From IMG/VR virus record IMGVR_UViG_3300029309_000061, positions 1 to 45,577 of that record: 45,577 nt of DNA. One strand, given 5' to 3'. The notes beneath the pieces were generated by a model. The model was given only the letters and a program-made list of their open reading frames with translations. It was not told the origin of the DNA and did not search any database. The stretch is from a virus. Position numbers and translations under genes: made by a program. Positions within the stretch are counted from its first letter, which is position 1. Every line of letters starts with the position of its first letter. Positions 7,700-16,084 of the stretch are shown piece by piece.

Positions 7700-10600
7700 T
7701 GTCAGAACTAACTCCGTTCTTAGATTCTGATGAGACAATAGATACAGATATATTTACACCAAATGTAACTATACCAACAAAGAGTACACAAACACAGTAC
7801 AATGGTTTAGCATTTGATGACGAAGAAGAGGAAGAAGATAGTTCTTCAGTTCCTTTCGCAGACTCTCCAGAAACAATAGATACAGATATATTTAGGCAGA
7901 GGGATAACGAATCTAATATCCCTTTTTCCGACTCCAATGAGTCAGTCTCTGCAGAGGACTATACTGTTATAGGGGAATATGGCGAGACTATAATAAATGT
8001 CCCTGATTATATAGCAGACCGTCAGAGAAGCAAAAAGTTTTTAACAGGTGGAATGTTTGGAGAAGCAGGTACGTCAGGAGACCTGTCTGAGTTTTATTTC
8101 ACAAGAGACTTAACAAAAGAAGATATTGTAAATGACCCTGTTTTAATGGAGGTTATTCGTTCTTCATTGGAAGCTAGATACTCTGACACTATGTCAAGTA
8201 AAATGTACAGCACATTCACTGGAGCTATGGGTGCAACAACAGGTGGTCTTCTGTCTAGAGATTATAGAAAAATGCCAGATGAAAAGGTGTTTGAGATATA
8301 TCAGAACTGGATGCGTCTGTTTACATCAGGTAATTCTATCACGGTAGCCAATGAGTTAGCTGCAGCAGGTCTGTTTGCTAATGATGATGAGAGAGCAAAG
8401 ATAGGTGCAGGGTATCACCTGTTTGAGAGAATGGATAATGCTTTTGTTGGTAGAGGTACATACTCTGAGATGGGAGATGCTATATTTGACTATACACGTT
8501 CTGCTGTTTATGACCCTACAGTTTTTTTAAGTTTTGGATTAGGTAAATTAATATATGCTCCTGTTGCAAAAGCACAGTCAGAGGGAGTGAAAAGACTTAT
8601 GATGTCTTTCTACAAAACTCAAATGTCTAAGGGCGTAACAAGAGAACAGGCTAGAAAAAAAGTTGCCAGTGCAATTAGTAAAAGACAGGTTGCATTAGCA
8701 ACAACTAGTTTTGCCATACCTGATTTATTTTTTAATGTCGGTATAGATTTACTTCAGCAGACTCAGTTAATAAATGTAGGCAATCAAGAAGAAATTGACA
8801 AATCAAGAACAACTATAACATCTCTTATGAGTATGGGAGTTCCTGCAATATTTGGAACTACAAGCTATCTAACCACACAGCTTAGGCAGTCTGATTTTTT
8901 AAAAAATTCATACTTAGGTTACTTTGACATAGAGGAATCATTAAGAAAAAGTAATAAGAACATAGAAAATATTATTGACGAAAGAGTTGAGCCAAATATT
9001 CCTGAGATGATTGATACTATGGATAGTAACTTTGGTAATATAAAGGGAGACCCATCTAAACTAGAAGCATGGAAAATAGCTAAAGAAGAATCTTTTAATC
9101 AATTAAAAAAGAATAAATCTAAAGACCAATTTGTGTATGACTTAGAACACACTCAACAATTTTTTAGAGATTTTTTCTTTGACACCGTTGATGATAAAGG
9201 AGTAGTTATTACTAGGGGATACATATCTGCATTAAAGGAAGCAGGTTTTGTGTTTCACGAAGACATGATAAACAAGTCAAAGATATCAGGTGTACTAGGA
9301 CAATCAATAAAGTATTTACCTGACAATGTTGTTAAAGCGTACATGAAATCTTTTGAGAAGGCATCAGGTAAACCTTTAAATTTAGCTTACACTGCAGACG
9401 CTCTAGCTGCTAGATTTATTAATACATCATCTGATGTAGGTCGATTTGCAAACATATCTTCTGTTGCGATACAGGGTATAAATAGAGAAGTAAATGATAT
9501 TCAAGTTGCTATAAAGCTTGCTGCAAATGAGGGTGAATTAAACTTAACACCTAAAACTGGGCAGTGGTTATTGAGTACATACAAAAGATTACTAACGTCC
9601 CACCCTGCAACAACAGGTGCGAACTTACAAGGTTTTCAAGCGTTGGCATTTTTAGATTCTGCAGCAGAGATGGCTTCTTCTGTAATACATCTCGCTCAGT
9701 CTGGATGGCACAAGACACTAGGTCTTAATCAAGACAAAGCTACACTACATGCTAATCAAGCCTATGCTAATTTCTTTGGAGCTACAAGAAGAGGTTTATC
9801 CATGGTTAGTCCACAAATGGAAGTTGGATATGCAAGAAAGATATTAGATTTAAACCCAGAAGTACAGGCAAAATTATTTAGAGATGTAGCAGGAGATGGT
9901 GGTGCTAATGATGGTTTAGCTATGTTTAATCTAGATGCCAAAGGTAGGATAGGTGATGATTTTGCTTTGCTTCCCGGGCCTCAGTTGTTTATAAAAGGAA
10001 CAGAAGCTGTTACAAAAGGTTTACAAACAATAGCACTTGTAAGAATGCAGGATGAGTATACTAAACTGTGGGCATTTGGAAATAACGTAAACAAATTTAT
10101 CATAGCAGAGTACGGTGTATCGCCCACTAAATTTTTTCAGAGAGAAGATATAGGTGCTGAAATAATAACACCTAGATTCAAAGAGAATGTTTTAGAGAAA
10201 GCTAAGTTTCAAACACTTAGACAAACAGCGTCTGTTAATTGGACGCAGTTAAAGAAATTATACGGTAATAATTTTTTTAGAAGGATAGCTAGGGGATATG
10301 AAACATTTACAAATAAAACTCCCGGAGGTTTTGTAATTCCATTTGGAAGTTTTAATAATACTGTTGTAGCTACGTTTGCTGATTTTACTGGTTTAAATTT
10401 TTTAAGAAATACTGTTCAATTAGCAAGAGGTAAAAAGCTAGACCCTGAGTCTCAAGATATGGTTGAGTCAATAGCTAAAGCAGCAGTGGGATATACTTAT
10501 GTTTTTTATAGAGTCTTTGAGGGAGAAAATTCAGGACTAAAAAAAGTTGAAGAGGGCAGAGCCTATAACGAAAACAGGACTCCTGAAGGGGATTTAGCTG

Positions 10601-11649
10601 ACAGACAGTACGATTGGCCTAACAATCAGGCTGATATGGTAGCACAAATCATTGCCCATGGTTTGAGTGGGGAGGGGAGAGATGTTCTAAAAGATATAGA
10701 AGGTAAGAATATTGCAGATATAACAGAGTATCTAGTAAACAATTTTAATCCTAAAAATGTACCAGTGGAATTAATTGAAAAACTTTCACTGTCTGTGGGT
10801 GCTTCTGCAATAAGAGATATAGATAGAGTGCTTACATATGTTCATAAAGATTTAGGTGAACTATGGAATAATACAGAGGGAAAAGAATTTTTATTTGAAA
10901 TTATGGGTACTGTAGCGTCAAGAATAGCTCAGGGTGCAACAAGACCTTTTGAACCTGCTAACATGGTTGCAAACATATTAAGGTTTGATGGAAAAGTTCC
11001 AGATTTAAAACAGGGTAATATTGCTTATAATAACGCAACTAGATATATAAATAGTTTATTACCTATGGAAATTTCTCCAATGAATCTAGAGCCAAAAGCC
11101 ACTGTTACAGAAGGTACAGATATTAGGCCAGACGTTAGTAAGATGATGTTTGGTGCAAGACGTACTCAGAAACAGAGTATAGGAAAGTTAATGTTAAACT
11201 CTGCAGGTATAAACAACTGGGATTTTGCTAAGTGGGGAGGAGATGCCAAGATAAAAAATGCTATGGATGCTTTAGCTGCTCCAATATTTGAACAGATTGC
11301 TAGAGATAAATTAGAAGAATATCCTAACTTTTTTAAAGGGGATTTAGAAGCAAAGAGAGCAATCATACAAGAGATACAAACAGAACTAAGAAAAAGAACT
11401 GAGCAACAACTAGAAGATTTAGCTCCTAAAAGTTTATCTCTTCTGAGAAAACTAACAAAGACGGCAAATAAAGACAACCTTCAAACAGTTATAAACTCTC
11501 TAATTCAGGGGGGTCAACTAGAAGAAGGCACAACAATTTCTGATATATTAGAGAGAGATGACGCTGTAGAAATAGTATACCAGTTAAAGTTTTTGTTAGA
11601 TAACTACAAAAGTATATATGTGTCACCTCAACTAGAACAGATGCGTTAA
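7699..11649 (+). CDS. 1316-aa giant internal virion (ejection) protein
   Basis: The largest gene here and the last of the plus-strand late operon, matching the place and size of the T7 gp16-type internal protein. Residues 1-90 hold three acidic repeats of type PF-x-DS-x-E-[TS]-[IV] (at 6, 52 and 75), separated by a run of acidic residues. The rest is mainly helical with amphipathic stretches (for example VYDPTVFLSFGLGKLIYAPV). I see no clear transglycosylase ExxS or peptidase motif. Probably enters the cell with DNA, as known for the class; that is inference. Its stop overlaps the stop of the opposing gene in a TTAA. Confidence 0.65.
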   Translation: MSELTPFLDSDETIDTDIFTPNVTIPTKSTQTQYNGLAFDDEEEEEDSSSVPFADSPETIDTDIFRQRDNESNIPFSDSNESVSAEDYTVIGEYGETIINVPDYIADRQRSKKFLTGGMFGEAGTSGDLSEFYFTRDLTKEDIVNDPVLMEVIRSSLEARYSDTMSSKMYSTFTGAMGATTGGLLSRDYRKMPDEKVFEIYQNWMRLFTSGNSITVANELAAAGLFANDDERAKIGAGYHLFERMDNAFVGRGTYSEMGDAIFDYTRSAVYDPTVFLSFGLGKLIYAPVAKAQSEGVKRLMMSFYKTQMSKGVTREQARKKVASAISKRQVALATTSFAIPDLFFNVGIDLLQQTQLINVGNQEEIDKSRTTITSLMSMGVPAIFGTTSYLTTQLRQSDFLKNSYLGYFDIEESLRKSNKNIENIIDERVEPNIPEMIDTMDSNFGNIKGDPSKLEAWKIAKEESFNQLKKNKSKDQFVYDLEHTQQFFRDFFFDTVDDKGVVITRGYISALKEAGFVFHEDMINKSKISGVLGQSIKYLPDNVVKAYMKSFEKASGKPLNLAYTADALAARFINTSSDVGRFANISSVAIQGINREVNDIQVAIKLAANEGELNLTPKTGQWLLSTYKRLLTSHPATTGANLQGFQALAFLDSAAEMASSVIHLAQSGWHKTLGLNQDKATLHANQAYANFFGATRRGLSMVSPQMEVGYARKILDLNPEVQAKLFRDVAGDGGANDGLAMFNLDAKGRIGDDFALLPGPQLFIKGTEAVTKGLQTIALVRMQDEYTKLWAFGNNVNKFIIAEYGVSPTKFFQREDIGAEIITPRFKENVLEKAKFQTLRQTASVNWTQLKKLYGNNFFRRIARGYETFTNKTPGGFVIPFGSFNNTVVATFADFTGLNFLRNTVQLARGKKLDPESQDMVESIAKAAVGYTYVFYRVFEGENSGLKKVEEGRAYNENRTPEGDLADRQYDWPNNQADMVAQIIAHGLSGEGRDVLKDIEGKNIADITEYLVNNFNPKNVPVELIEKLSLSVGASAIRDIDRVLTYVHKDLGELWNNTEGKEFLFEIMGTVASRIAQGATRPFEPANMVANILRFDGKVPDLKQGNIAYNNATRYINSLLPMEISPMNLEPKATVTEGTDIRPDVSKMMFGARRTQKQSIGKLMLNSAGINNWDFAKWGGDAKIKNAMDALAAPIFEQIARDKLEEYPNFFKGDLEAKRAIIQEIQTELRKRTEQQLEDLAPKSLSLLRKLTKTANKDNLQTVINSLIQGGQLEEGTTISDILERDDAVEIVYQLKFLLDNYKSIYVSPQLEQMR

Positions 11650-11855
11650 TCGTCCTCTAACATAAAGTCTGCCCACTCGTAGGCTTCTCTCCGTAACACT
11701 TCCCTATTAACATAGCCACTACTTCTAGCTAACAACCCTGTCAGAGCCTGACCTGCCATGTAGCGTCTGCTCGTCAATGGCTTCAAGCTCTTAGCCGTAA
11801 CCTTCCTCTTCTTAAAATCTTTTGCTTCCATTTCTATGTTCGCCCACTTAGCCAT
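11646..11855 (-). CDS. 69-aa basic hypothetical protein
   Basis: Last gene of the minus-strand operon, just after the ribonucleotide reductase. AGGAG seven bases before ATG. The protein is basic in its first half (FKKRKVTAKSLKPLTSRRYM) and ends acidic (EWADFMLEDD). Its TAA stop shares the tetranucleotide TTAA with the stop of the opposing 1316-aa gene. Function unknown. Confidence 0.55.
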   Translation of the reverse strand: MAKWANIEMEAKDFKKRKVTAKSLKPLTSRRYMAGQALTGLLARSSGYVNREVLRREAYEWADFMLEDD

Positions 11856-11856
11856 A

Positions 11857-13749
11857 CTACGCTCCTATGTCTACTATCTCACAACTATCTCCAGAACAGG
11901 CAAAGGTTTGACTGCCTGAAGTTGTATCAACCTTCTCATAATCTCTAAACTTATTCCAATCAATATGTCCGAACTTACTGCTAAAATCATTGTATACAGT
12001 TTCTGTACACTCCTGATATGGTGCTTGCTGATAAGTATGGTCGGAGTGTGGTAAAAAAGACACACCTGACATCTCGTCAAAGTGTTTAAATACAAACGCT
12101 CCTACTTCCATCCACTCATCATCTCGTACAGAAATGGTCACTGACGGCTTGTGTTCACACCAGTACCTCTGATACGTGAGCCATGTCTCTAGCTGTTGTA
12201 TGGCTGTCATATCGTCCCTCTTGACAGATTTCTTTGGAGACTTCATAGGAAAGCTAAATACTGTCTGTGTATCAGGCTTCATAAAGTCTGCTTCAGCAGG
12301 TATCCCACTGTCAATTAAAAATTGGGTGAGAGGGTCTTTATTATCACCACGAACAGTCCTAATATAATAGCTACTGTGACGAGGGTGGATACCAGAACTT
12401 GAGTCCACGAGTTGTGAGACTGTTCCACTTGGTTTGACACAGGTGATGGCTGTGCTTTGTGGGACTCCGAGTACTTCTGCCCATTCTTTATTTGTTTCGA
12501 CTGCAACTTCTCTGAGTGCTGTGAGGGTTTTTTCAAGCCCATGCTTTCTCCCATTCGTTAATTCATTATCCATTATTCCTGTGAGACTTACACCAAGTAG
12601 TCTCTCTTCTTCTGTGTTCTTATTCCAAATCTTTCTGAGGTATGGAAACTTGGTGAGAGTAGACTGCACTGTGCCTAATATTGTGGCAAGCATAACCTTC
12701 TTCTTCAAGTCATCAAACTTATCCTTCTCTCGTATCACAACCTCTGTCAGGTTACAGAACTGGTAGGGACGTAGGATAATCTCACTACAAGGATTCGTGC
12801 CAAACTCATGCTCCGGGTCTCGTCTGCCGTATTTAGCAGCCTGCTCCTTTGCTGATGTTCTATTAAATATACCACGCTCTCCTGACTTAGACTCTACAAG
12901 AGATGCCCACTCTCGTAAGAATGTCTCACCGTCAGGCTTGTCGGTGTAGCACACAGAGTTGTTAGCCAATGCCATCTGTGGTGCTGTCTCCCACCATTTA
13001 CCAGACTTGGCATGTCGCATACGTCCATCAGACAAGTTAGACAGGCTAATCATAGCAGACCGTCTTACTCCACCTGACACTACAACTTCCCCCACTTTAC
13101 ACATTAGATTATGGCAGTCGTAGCTAGACAGCTTGCGTCCTTCATTCTGTCTGAACAGAGCCACTGTGAAGTTAAACAAATCAACTAGAGGTGCAGGACC
13201 TGATGCCCTACCACCGAATACCTTTAGCCTAGAACCTGCAGGTCTAACCTTACCCATGTCCCACATAGGAACTTCCCCCATGTACAAGTGTCCTATCAGC
13301 TTACGTAAGGCTCTTGCCCAACCTTCTTTACTGTCTTGCACCTCTATGACAGTGTTAACATCTTCTAGCTTCTTTGGAATCTCTGGTAGTTGATTGACAT
13401 ACTGTCTCTCTACAGAGAACCCAACTCCTGTACCACAGAGGAGTATATACATAGCTTCATCAAAAGACTTTGGGTCATCGACAGGCATGTAGCTACAGTT
13501 GTATCCTGCAGTGTTGTCTCTTTCAAGGGCAGAACCTGCAGTCATTAAGGCTCTCATAGAAGGCATGACTTCAAGTTTGTAGATAGCATCAAAGATTTGT
13601 TTCTTAGGTAGATGTCCTTTGACTTTCTCTGCCATGTAGTCAACATAGCGTTGCACAGTTTCTTCCCATGTTTCTCTGCGTCCTTCTTCTTCCATCCATC
13701 GTGCATATCTGGATACGGCTATAAAGTTTTGGTAGTCTGTCGGTATCAT
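11857..13749 (-). CDS. nrdJ: Adenosylcobalamin-dependent (class II) ribonucleotide reductase, monomeric type
   Basis: 630 aa. Reduces ribonucleotides to deoxyribonucleotides using a B12-generated thiyl radical, feeding phage DNA synthesis. Key residues are all present: C85 (YNCSY) and C332 as the redox pair, NPCSEI at 319-324 with radical C321 and E323, and the C-terminal shuttle pair C618/C623 (ACSGDSC). The C321-C332 spacing of 11 equals that of the Lactobacillus leichmannii enzyme (C408-C419). No N-terminal ATP cone is obvious. GAGGAGA precedes ATG. Belongs to the class used by many marine phages. Activity depends on host cobalamin. Confidence 0.95.
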   Translation of the reverse strand: MIPTDYQNFIAVSRYARWMEEEGRRETWEETVQRYVDYMAEKVKGHLPKKQIFDAIYKLEVMPSMRALMTAGSALERDNTAGYNCSYMPVDDPKSFDEAMYILLCGTGVGFSVERQYVNQLPEIPKKLEDVNTVIEVQDSKEGWARALRKLIGHLYMGEVPMWDMGKVRPAGSRLKVFGGRASGPAPLVDLFNFTVALFRQNEGRKLSSYDCHNLMCKVGEVVVSGGVRRSAMISLSNLSDGRMRHAKSGKWWETAPQMALANNSVCYTDKPDGETFLREWASLVESKSGERGIFNRTSAKEQAAKYGRRDPEHEFGTNPCSEIILRPYQFCNLTEVVIREKDKFDDLKKKVMLATILGTVQSTLTKFPYLRKIWNKNTEEERLLGVSLTGIMDNELTNGRKHGLEKTLTALREVAVETNKEWAEVLGVPQSTAITCVKPSGTVSQLVDSSSGIHPRHSSYYIRTVRGDNKDPLTQFLIDSGIPAEADFMKPDTQTVFSFPMKSPKKSVKRDDMTAIQQLETWLTYQRYWCEHKPSVTISVRDDEWMEVGAFVFKHFDEMSGVSFLPHSDHTYQQAPYQECTETVYNDFSSKFGHIDWNKFRDYEKVDTTSGSQTFACSGDSCEIVDIGA

Positions 13750-13925
13750 TCTTTTCTCCTCGAAATATCTATTTGTCTAATCTCAACATCGTCAATGTCA
13801 TAAATGGCTTCGCATATTCTTTGTTTAATACAGGAAGCGTCTGTGTGTTTATCCCCTACCTCAAGAAAGTTGGCAGTAGGGTCAACGCTAATAGTAATGT
13901 TTACTTCATATTTATTTTTACTCAT
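13746..13925 (-). CDS. 59-aa hypothetical protein
   Basis: Starts MSKNKYEVNITISVDPTANF; ATG at 13925 is preferred to an upstream TTG at 13931. A beta strand followed by a helix (SCIKQRICEAIYDIDDVEIR) suggests a small alpha/beta fold. Overlaps the upstream gene end (ATGAGTAA) and the reductase start by 4 bases, so all three are coupled. Unrecognised. Confidence 0.55.
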   Translation of the reverse strand: MSKNKYEVNITISVDPTANFLEVGDKHTDASCIKQRICEAIYDIDDVEIRQIDISRRKE

Positions 13926-14202
13926 CCTCAAACTCTATTCCAAAATCAAGTGGTTCTTCTAACTCTGGTGCATATATTATAGTGGCTTCCATCTTGGAGT
14001 CAATATGTGATTTAAATTTATGTGCATCTTCTTCGTTTTCAAACCAAAATTCTTTATCTATAAGTTTCTTTCTTTTCTCTACTTTACAAACTACCAAATG
14101 ATTACAGTCAGGTGGTATATCATAAGGATAGTTTATTGTTAAAGTCTCAAGATTGTAAGGACCTTGCGTTACTGCCCACACTTTTATTTTTTTTGTTTTC
14201 AT
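13918..14202 (-). CDS. 94-aa hypothetical protein
   Basis: Starts MKTKKIKVWAVTQGPYNLET; ends in a very acidic tail (LEEPLDFGIEFEDE). No motif recognised. Its first 56 bases lie inside the upstream nuclease-like gene in another frame. Sits between nuclease and ribonucleotide reductase, so a role in nucleotide or DNA metabolism is possible but unsupported. Confidence 0.5.
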   Translation of the reverse strand: MKTKKIKVWAVTQGPYNLETLTINYPYDIPPDCNHLVVCKVEKRKKLIDKEFWFENEEDAHKFKSHIDSKMEATIIYAPELEEPLDFGIEFEDE

Positions 14203-14542
14203 CAGCCCATACCTTTAATAAATTCATGTAGTGTTCCATCCCAATCATAACAACCCAAGGCTTCCTGTCTGAACGGTAGAATACAACAGGCTCTCCTTTT
14301 GCGTGACTTGAAGCCTGTTCCATGTAGTCATACACAGTCTTCAAATTATTCTTTCTCCTCTTCACTTCGATGGTGAGAGGAATTATCTTTCTTGCAGCAG
14401 GTGACAACTGTATGTCCTCACCTGAGTCTCCCATGATAGTAGACTTAATATCATCAGGCTCTAGGTCAGGAAATGTTTCAAGTAGTTTGTCTCGCACTTC
14501 CTGCTGACCAAGCCTACCCTTAGCCTTAGCGTTCCTAGTCAT
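14147..14542 (-). CDS. Putative PD-(D/E)XK endonuclease (Holliday-junction-resolvase-like)
   Basis: 131 aa from ATG 14542 (an upstream TTG at 14575 is less likely). The core reads GRLGQQEVRDKLLE, then SGEDIQLSPAARK, then PLTIEVKRRKN: an N-terminal Glu, an Asp after GE, and E-x-K, the usual order of a PD-(D/E)XK active site in small resolvase and VRR-type nucleases. Likely resolves or trims branched phage DNA. Sits directly downstream of the exonuclease. Assignment rests on motif order alone. Confidence 0.62.
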   Translation of the reverse strand: MTRNAKAKGRLGQQEVRDKLLETFPDLEPDDIKSTIMGDSGEDIQLSPAARKIIPLTIEVKRRKNNLKTVYDYMEQASSHAKGEPVVFYRSDRKPWVVMIGMEHYMNLLKVWADENKKNKSVGSNARSLQS

Positions 14543-15389
14543 GGAATATCTCTGGAACTTTAGGTTCTGTCTCAACGTGTGTTAAATATTCAGGACCATA
14601 AGAGTAGATGAAAGTCCTAAGGTTGTCCCAACACAGGTACTTAAAATCACAGTAGCTACACTGCATACTTAACTTCTTGTTACTGCTAGTCTTTGACTGT
14701 GGTATAGGGTCAATCTTTTCTTTAGGTATATCTCCCTCGACAACACTCTTAACTTCCTTTATCTCTTCTCCTTTTGTTTCTAACTCCTTAGTGAAATCAT
14801 AAACATCCAGACAAACATTTCCATTCTGTTTATCAACTGCAAGAAAAGCTCCATGTGTTTTATTTGTAACAAGAGGGTCATCTTTTCCTGCGTATACATA
14901 CGAACTGAGTTGAGAGATATATCCAAATGGGTCATCATCTTTTAACTTTCCTTCCTTGAACTTCTTATAGGCATAGCTGCTGCAAGACTTTACGTCAACT
15001 GTCATACCATCAATGACTGCATCTCTGTGTCCCTTGACACCAAATACATTTAACTTAGACTGTTCGCCCTCTACAGTATGACCACTAGCCTTAGCTAATG
15101 ACAGTATCAACTCTTCTATCATATCACCGTAGAAGAACTTTAGTAATGTGTTAGGACGTAGGGACTCACCTTCCTTCGGTTTGTTTACTTTGTACCACAG
15201 CTTTCTCTTACAGGGTGTACCCACAGATGAAAGAGAAAGATACCCTCGTGGTTCTTGAGGAGAGGAGAACCTTTGACTTGCGACAGAGGACAAGTTACTA
15301 CCAAAGGCTGAACCAACGACACTATCCCAACTGCCTTTACCTTCTACAGTTTTATAAATGTCTCTAACAAGGGTATCAATCTTTTTCAT
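14535..15389 (-). CDS. Cas4/RecB-family exonuclease with Fe-S-type cysteines
   Basis: 284 aa. A PD-(D/E)XK nuclease with D123 (GHRDAVIDG), D132-V-K134 (TVDVKS) and a Q motif around Q160 (YISQLSSYVYA). Cysteines C60 (TPCKRKLWY) and C244, C247, C253 (QCSYCDFKYLC) match the one-plus-three arrangement that holds a 4Fe-4S cluster in Cas4 and AddB-like enzymes. In T7-like podoviruses such a gene replaces the gp6 exonuclease in recombination and host DNA breakdown. Not linked to any CRISPR locus here. Confidence 0.82.
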   Translation of the reverse strand: MKKIDTLVRDIYKTVEGKGSWDSVVGSAFGSNLSSVASQRFSSPQEPRGYLSLSSVGTPCKRKLWYKVNKPKEGESLRPNTLLKFFYGDMIEELILSLAKASGHTVEGEQSKLNVFGVKGHRDAVIDGMTVDVKSCSSYAYKKFKEGKLKDDDPFGYISQLSSYVYAGKDDPLVTNKTHGAFLAVDKQNGNVCLDVYDFTKELETKGEEIKEVKSVVEGDIPKEKIDPIPQSKTSSNKKLSMQCSYCDFKYLCWDNLRTFIYSYGPEYLTHVETEPKVPEIFHD

Positions 15390-15483
15390 CTGCTGTTCCT
15401 AACTTATGTTTCCGTTTTCTAAATTTGTTTTTAGTTTTATCCGGGACAACCTTCAGGCTGTACTTAGGAGTACGTAACTCCAT
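15376..15483 (-). CDS. 35-aa basic peptide whose start lies inside a hairpin
   Basis: Reads MELRTPKYSLKVVPDKTK and then a Lys/Arg-rich stretch (FRKRKHKLG), ending 14 bases inside the exonuclease gene, so it probably couples to exonuclease translation. The ATG and the codons after it lie in the loop of a 12-bp perfect inverted repeat (15448-15459 / 15484-15495). Only a weak ribosome site (CAGG) is seen. It fills the gap between SSB and exonuclease. Confidence 0.5.
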   Translation of the reverse strand: MELRTPKYSLKVVPDKTKNKFRKRKHKLGTADEKD

Positions 15484-15495
15484 AGCCTGAAGGTT
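15448..15495 (-). promoter_or_regulatory. Hairpin enclosing a start codon (12-bp inverted repeat)
   Basis: AACCTTCAGGCT (15448-15459) and AGCCTGAAGGTT (15484-15495) are exact inverted repeats around a 24-base loop. The loop holds a second stem, GGAGT/ACTCC, whose base touches the ATG at 15483-15481. No U-run follows on the minus strand, so it is not a simple intrinsic terminator. Likely a translational control or RNA-processing element, or a protein-binding site. Confidence 0.6.
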
Positions 15496-15511
15496 TCTTG
15501 GTTTAGGAACT

Positions 15512-16027
15512 TTAGAATGGGACTTCCTCTTCACCTTGCACCACCTTTAACTTTTGTGGTGGTGGCATAGCTGCCACTTCATCCTCGTCATCTGATGGTG
15601 GCTTGATATGCTCCAACACTTTTACTCTGTCCAGTCGTGTTCCCACGATTGACTTACGGCTTGTGTCATAAACAGATAGAGTAACCGTGACGGTAGAGCC
15701 GTTACCAATGAGACCATCTACATCCATGTCCCACTTAGTACCGTCAGACTTTAAGACAACAGGAGACCCACTGTCCCAATCTCTACCAGTATTGAACTTA
15801 CGTACAAACCGTACTCGTGTACCTCTACCCTCAGCATCTGCAGAGCCTTTCTTCATAGACCTAGATGCAGACAGTCTGTCCATGTTCTCCTTGTCGAGAA
15901 TCATGTCAATAGTGCAAGCACCATCAAACTCTTCGTATGCACCCTCAAAACCCTTGAGGTCTCGATTGTCTTCAAACACTTTTGCCCATTCAGCAATGCC
16001 TGTTAAAATAACTTTTCGTGTAGCCAT
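15512..16027 (-). CDS. Single-stranded DNA-binding protein (T7 gp2.5-like)
   Basis: 171 aa. Beta-rich body (residues ~5-140, with VILTGIAEWAKVFEDN and TVTVTLSVYDT) and a disordered acidic C-terminal tail ending GEEEVPF. An acidic tail closed by Phe is the hallmark of phage SSBs such as gp2.5, where it binds polymerase and helicase. Encoded next to DNA polymerase behind its own promoter. Begins MATRKVILTG after AGGAG. Sequence identity to T7 is not obvious; assigned by tail and context. Confidence 0.72.
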   Translation of the reverse strand: MATRKVILTGIAEWAKVFEDNRDLKGFEGAYEEFDGACTIDMILDKENMDRLSASRSMKKGSADAEGRGTRVRFVRKFNTGRDWDSGSPVVLKSDGTKWDMDVDGLIGNGSTVTVTLSVYDTSRKSIVGTRLDRVKVLEHIKPPSDDEDEVAAMPPPQKLKVVQGEEEVPF

Positions 16028-16053
16028 TTATTTTCTCCTATTTAATTTGACTT

Positions 16054-16081
16054 ATTATACCAGATAAAATTTATATTGCAA
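16054..16081 (-). promoter_or_regulatory. Sigma70-type promoter for the SSB operon
   Basis: On the minus strand: TTGCAA (16081-16076), a 16-base spacer, TATAAT (16059-16054), in the 57-base gap upstream of SSB. The -10 lies 26 bases before the ATG, followed by AGGAG. It would drive SSB, the 35-aa peptide, exonuclease, nuclease and ribonucleotide reductase. Confidence 0.65.
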
Positions 16082-16084
16082 CCC

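Noticed and set aside
14535-15389. CRISPR-linked Cas4
   Set aside because: No repeat-spacer array or other Cas gene is present; phage exonucleases of this family are common without CRISPR.
15448-15495. Intrinsic terminator between SSB and exonuclease
   Set aside because: The stem is strong but is not followed by a U-run on the minus strand, and genes continue directly downstream.
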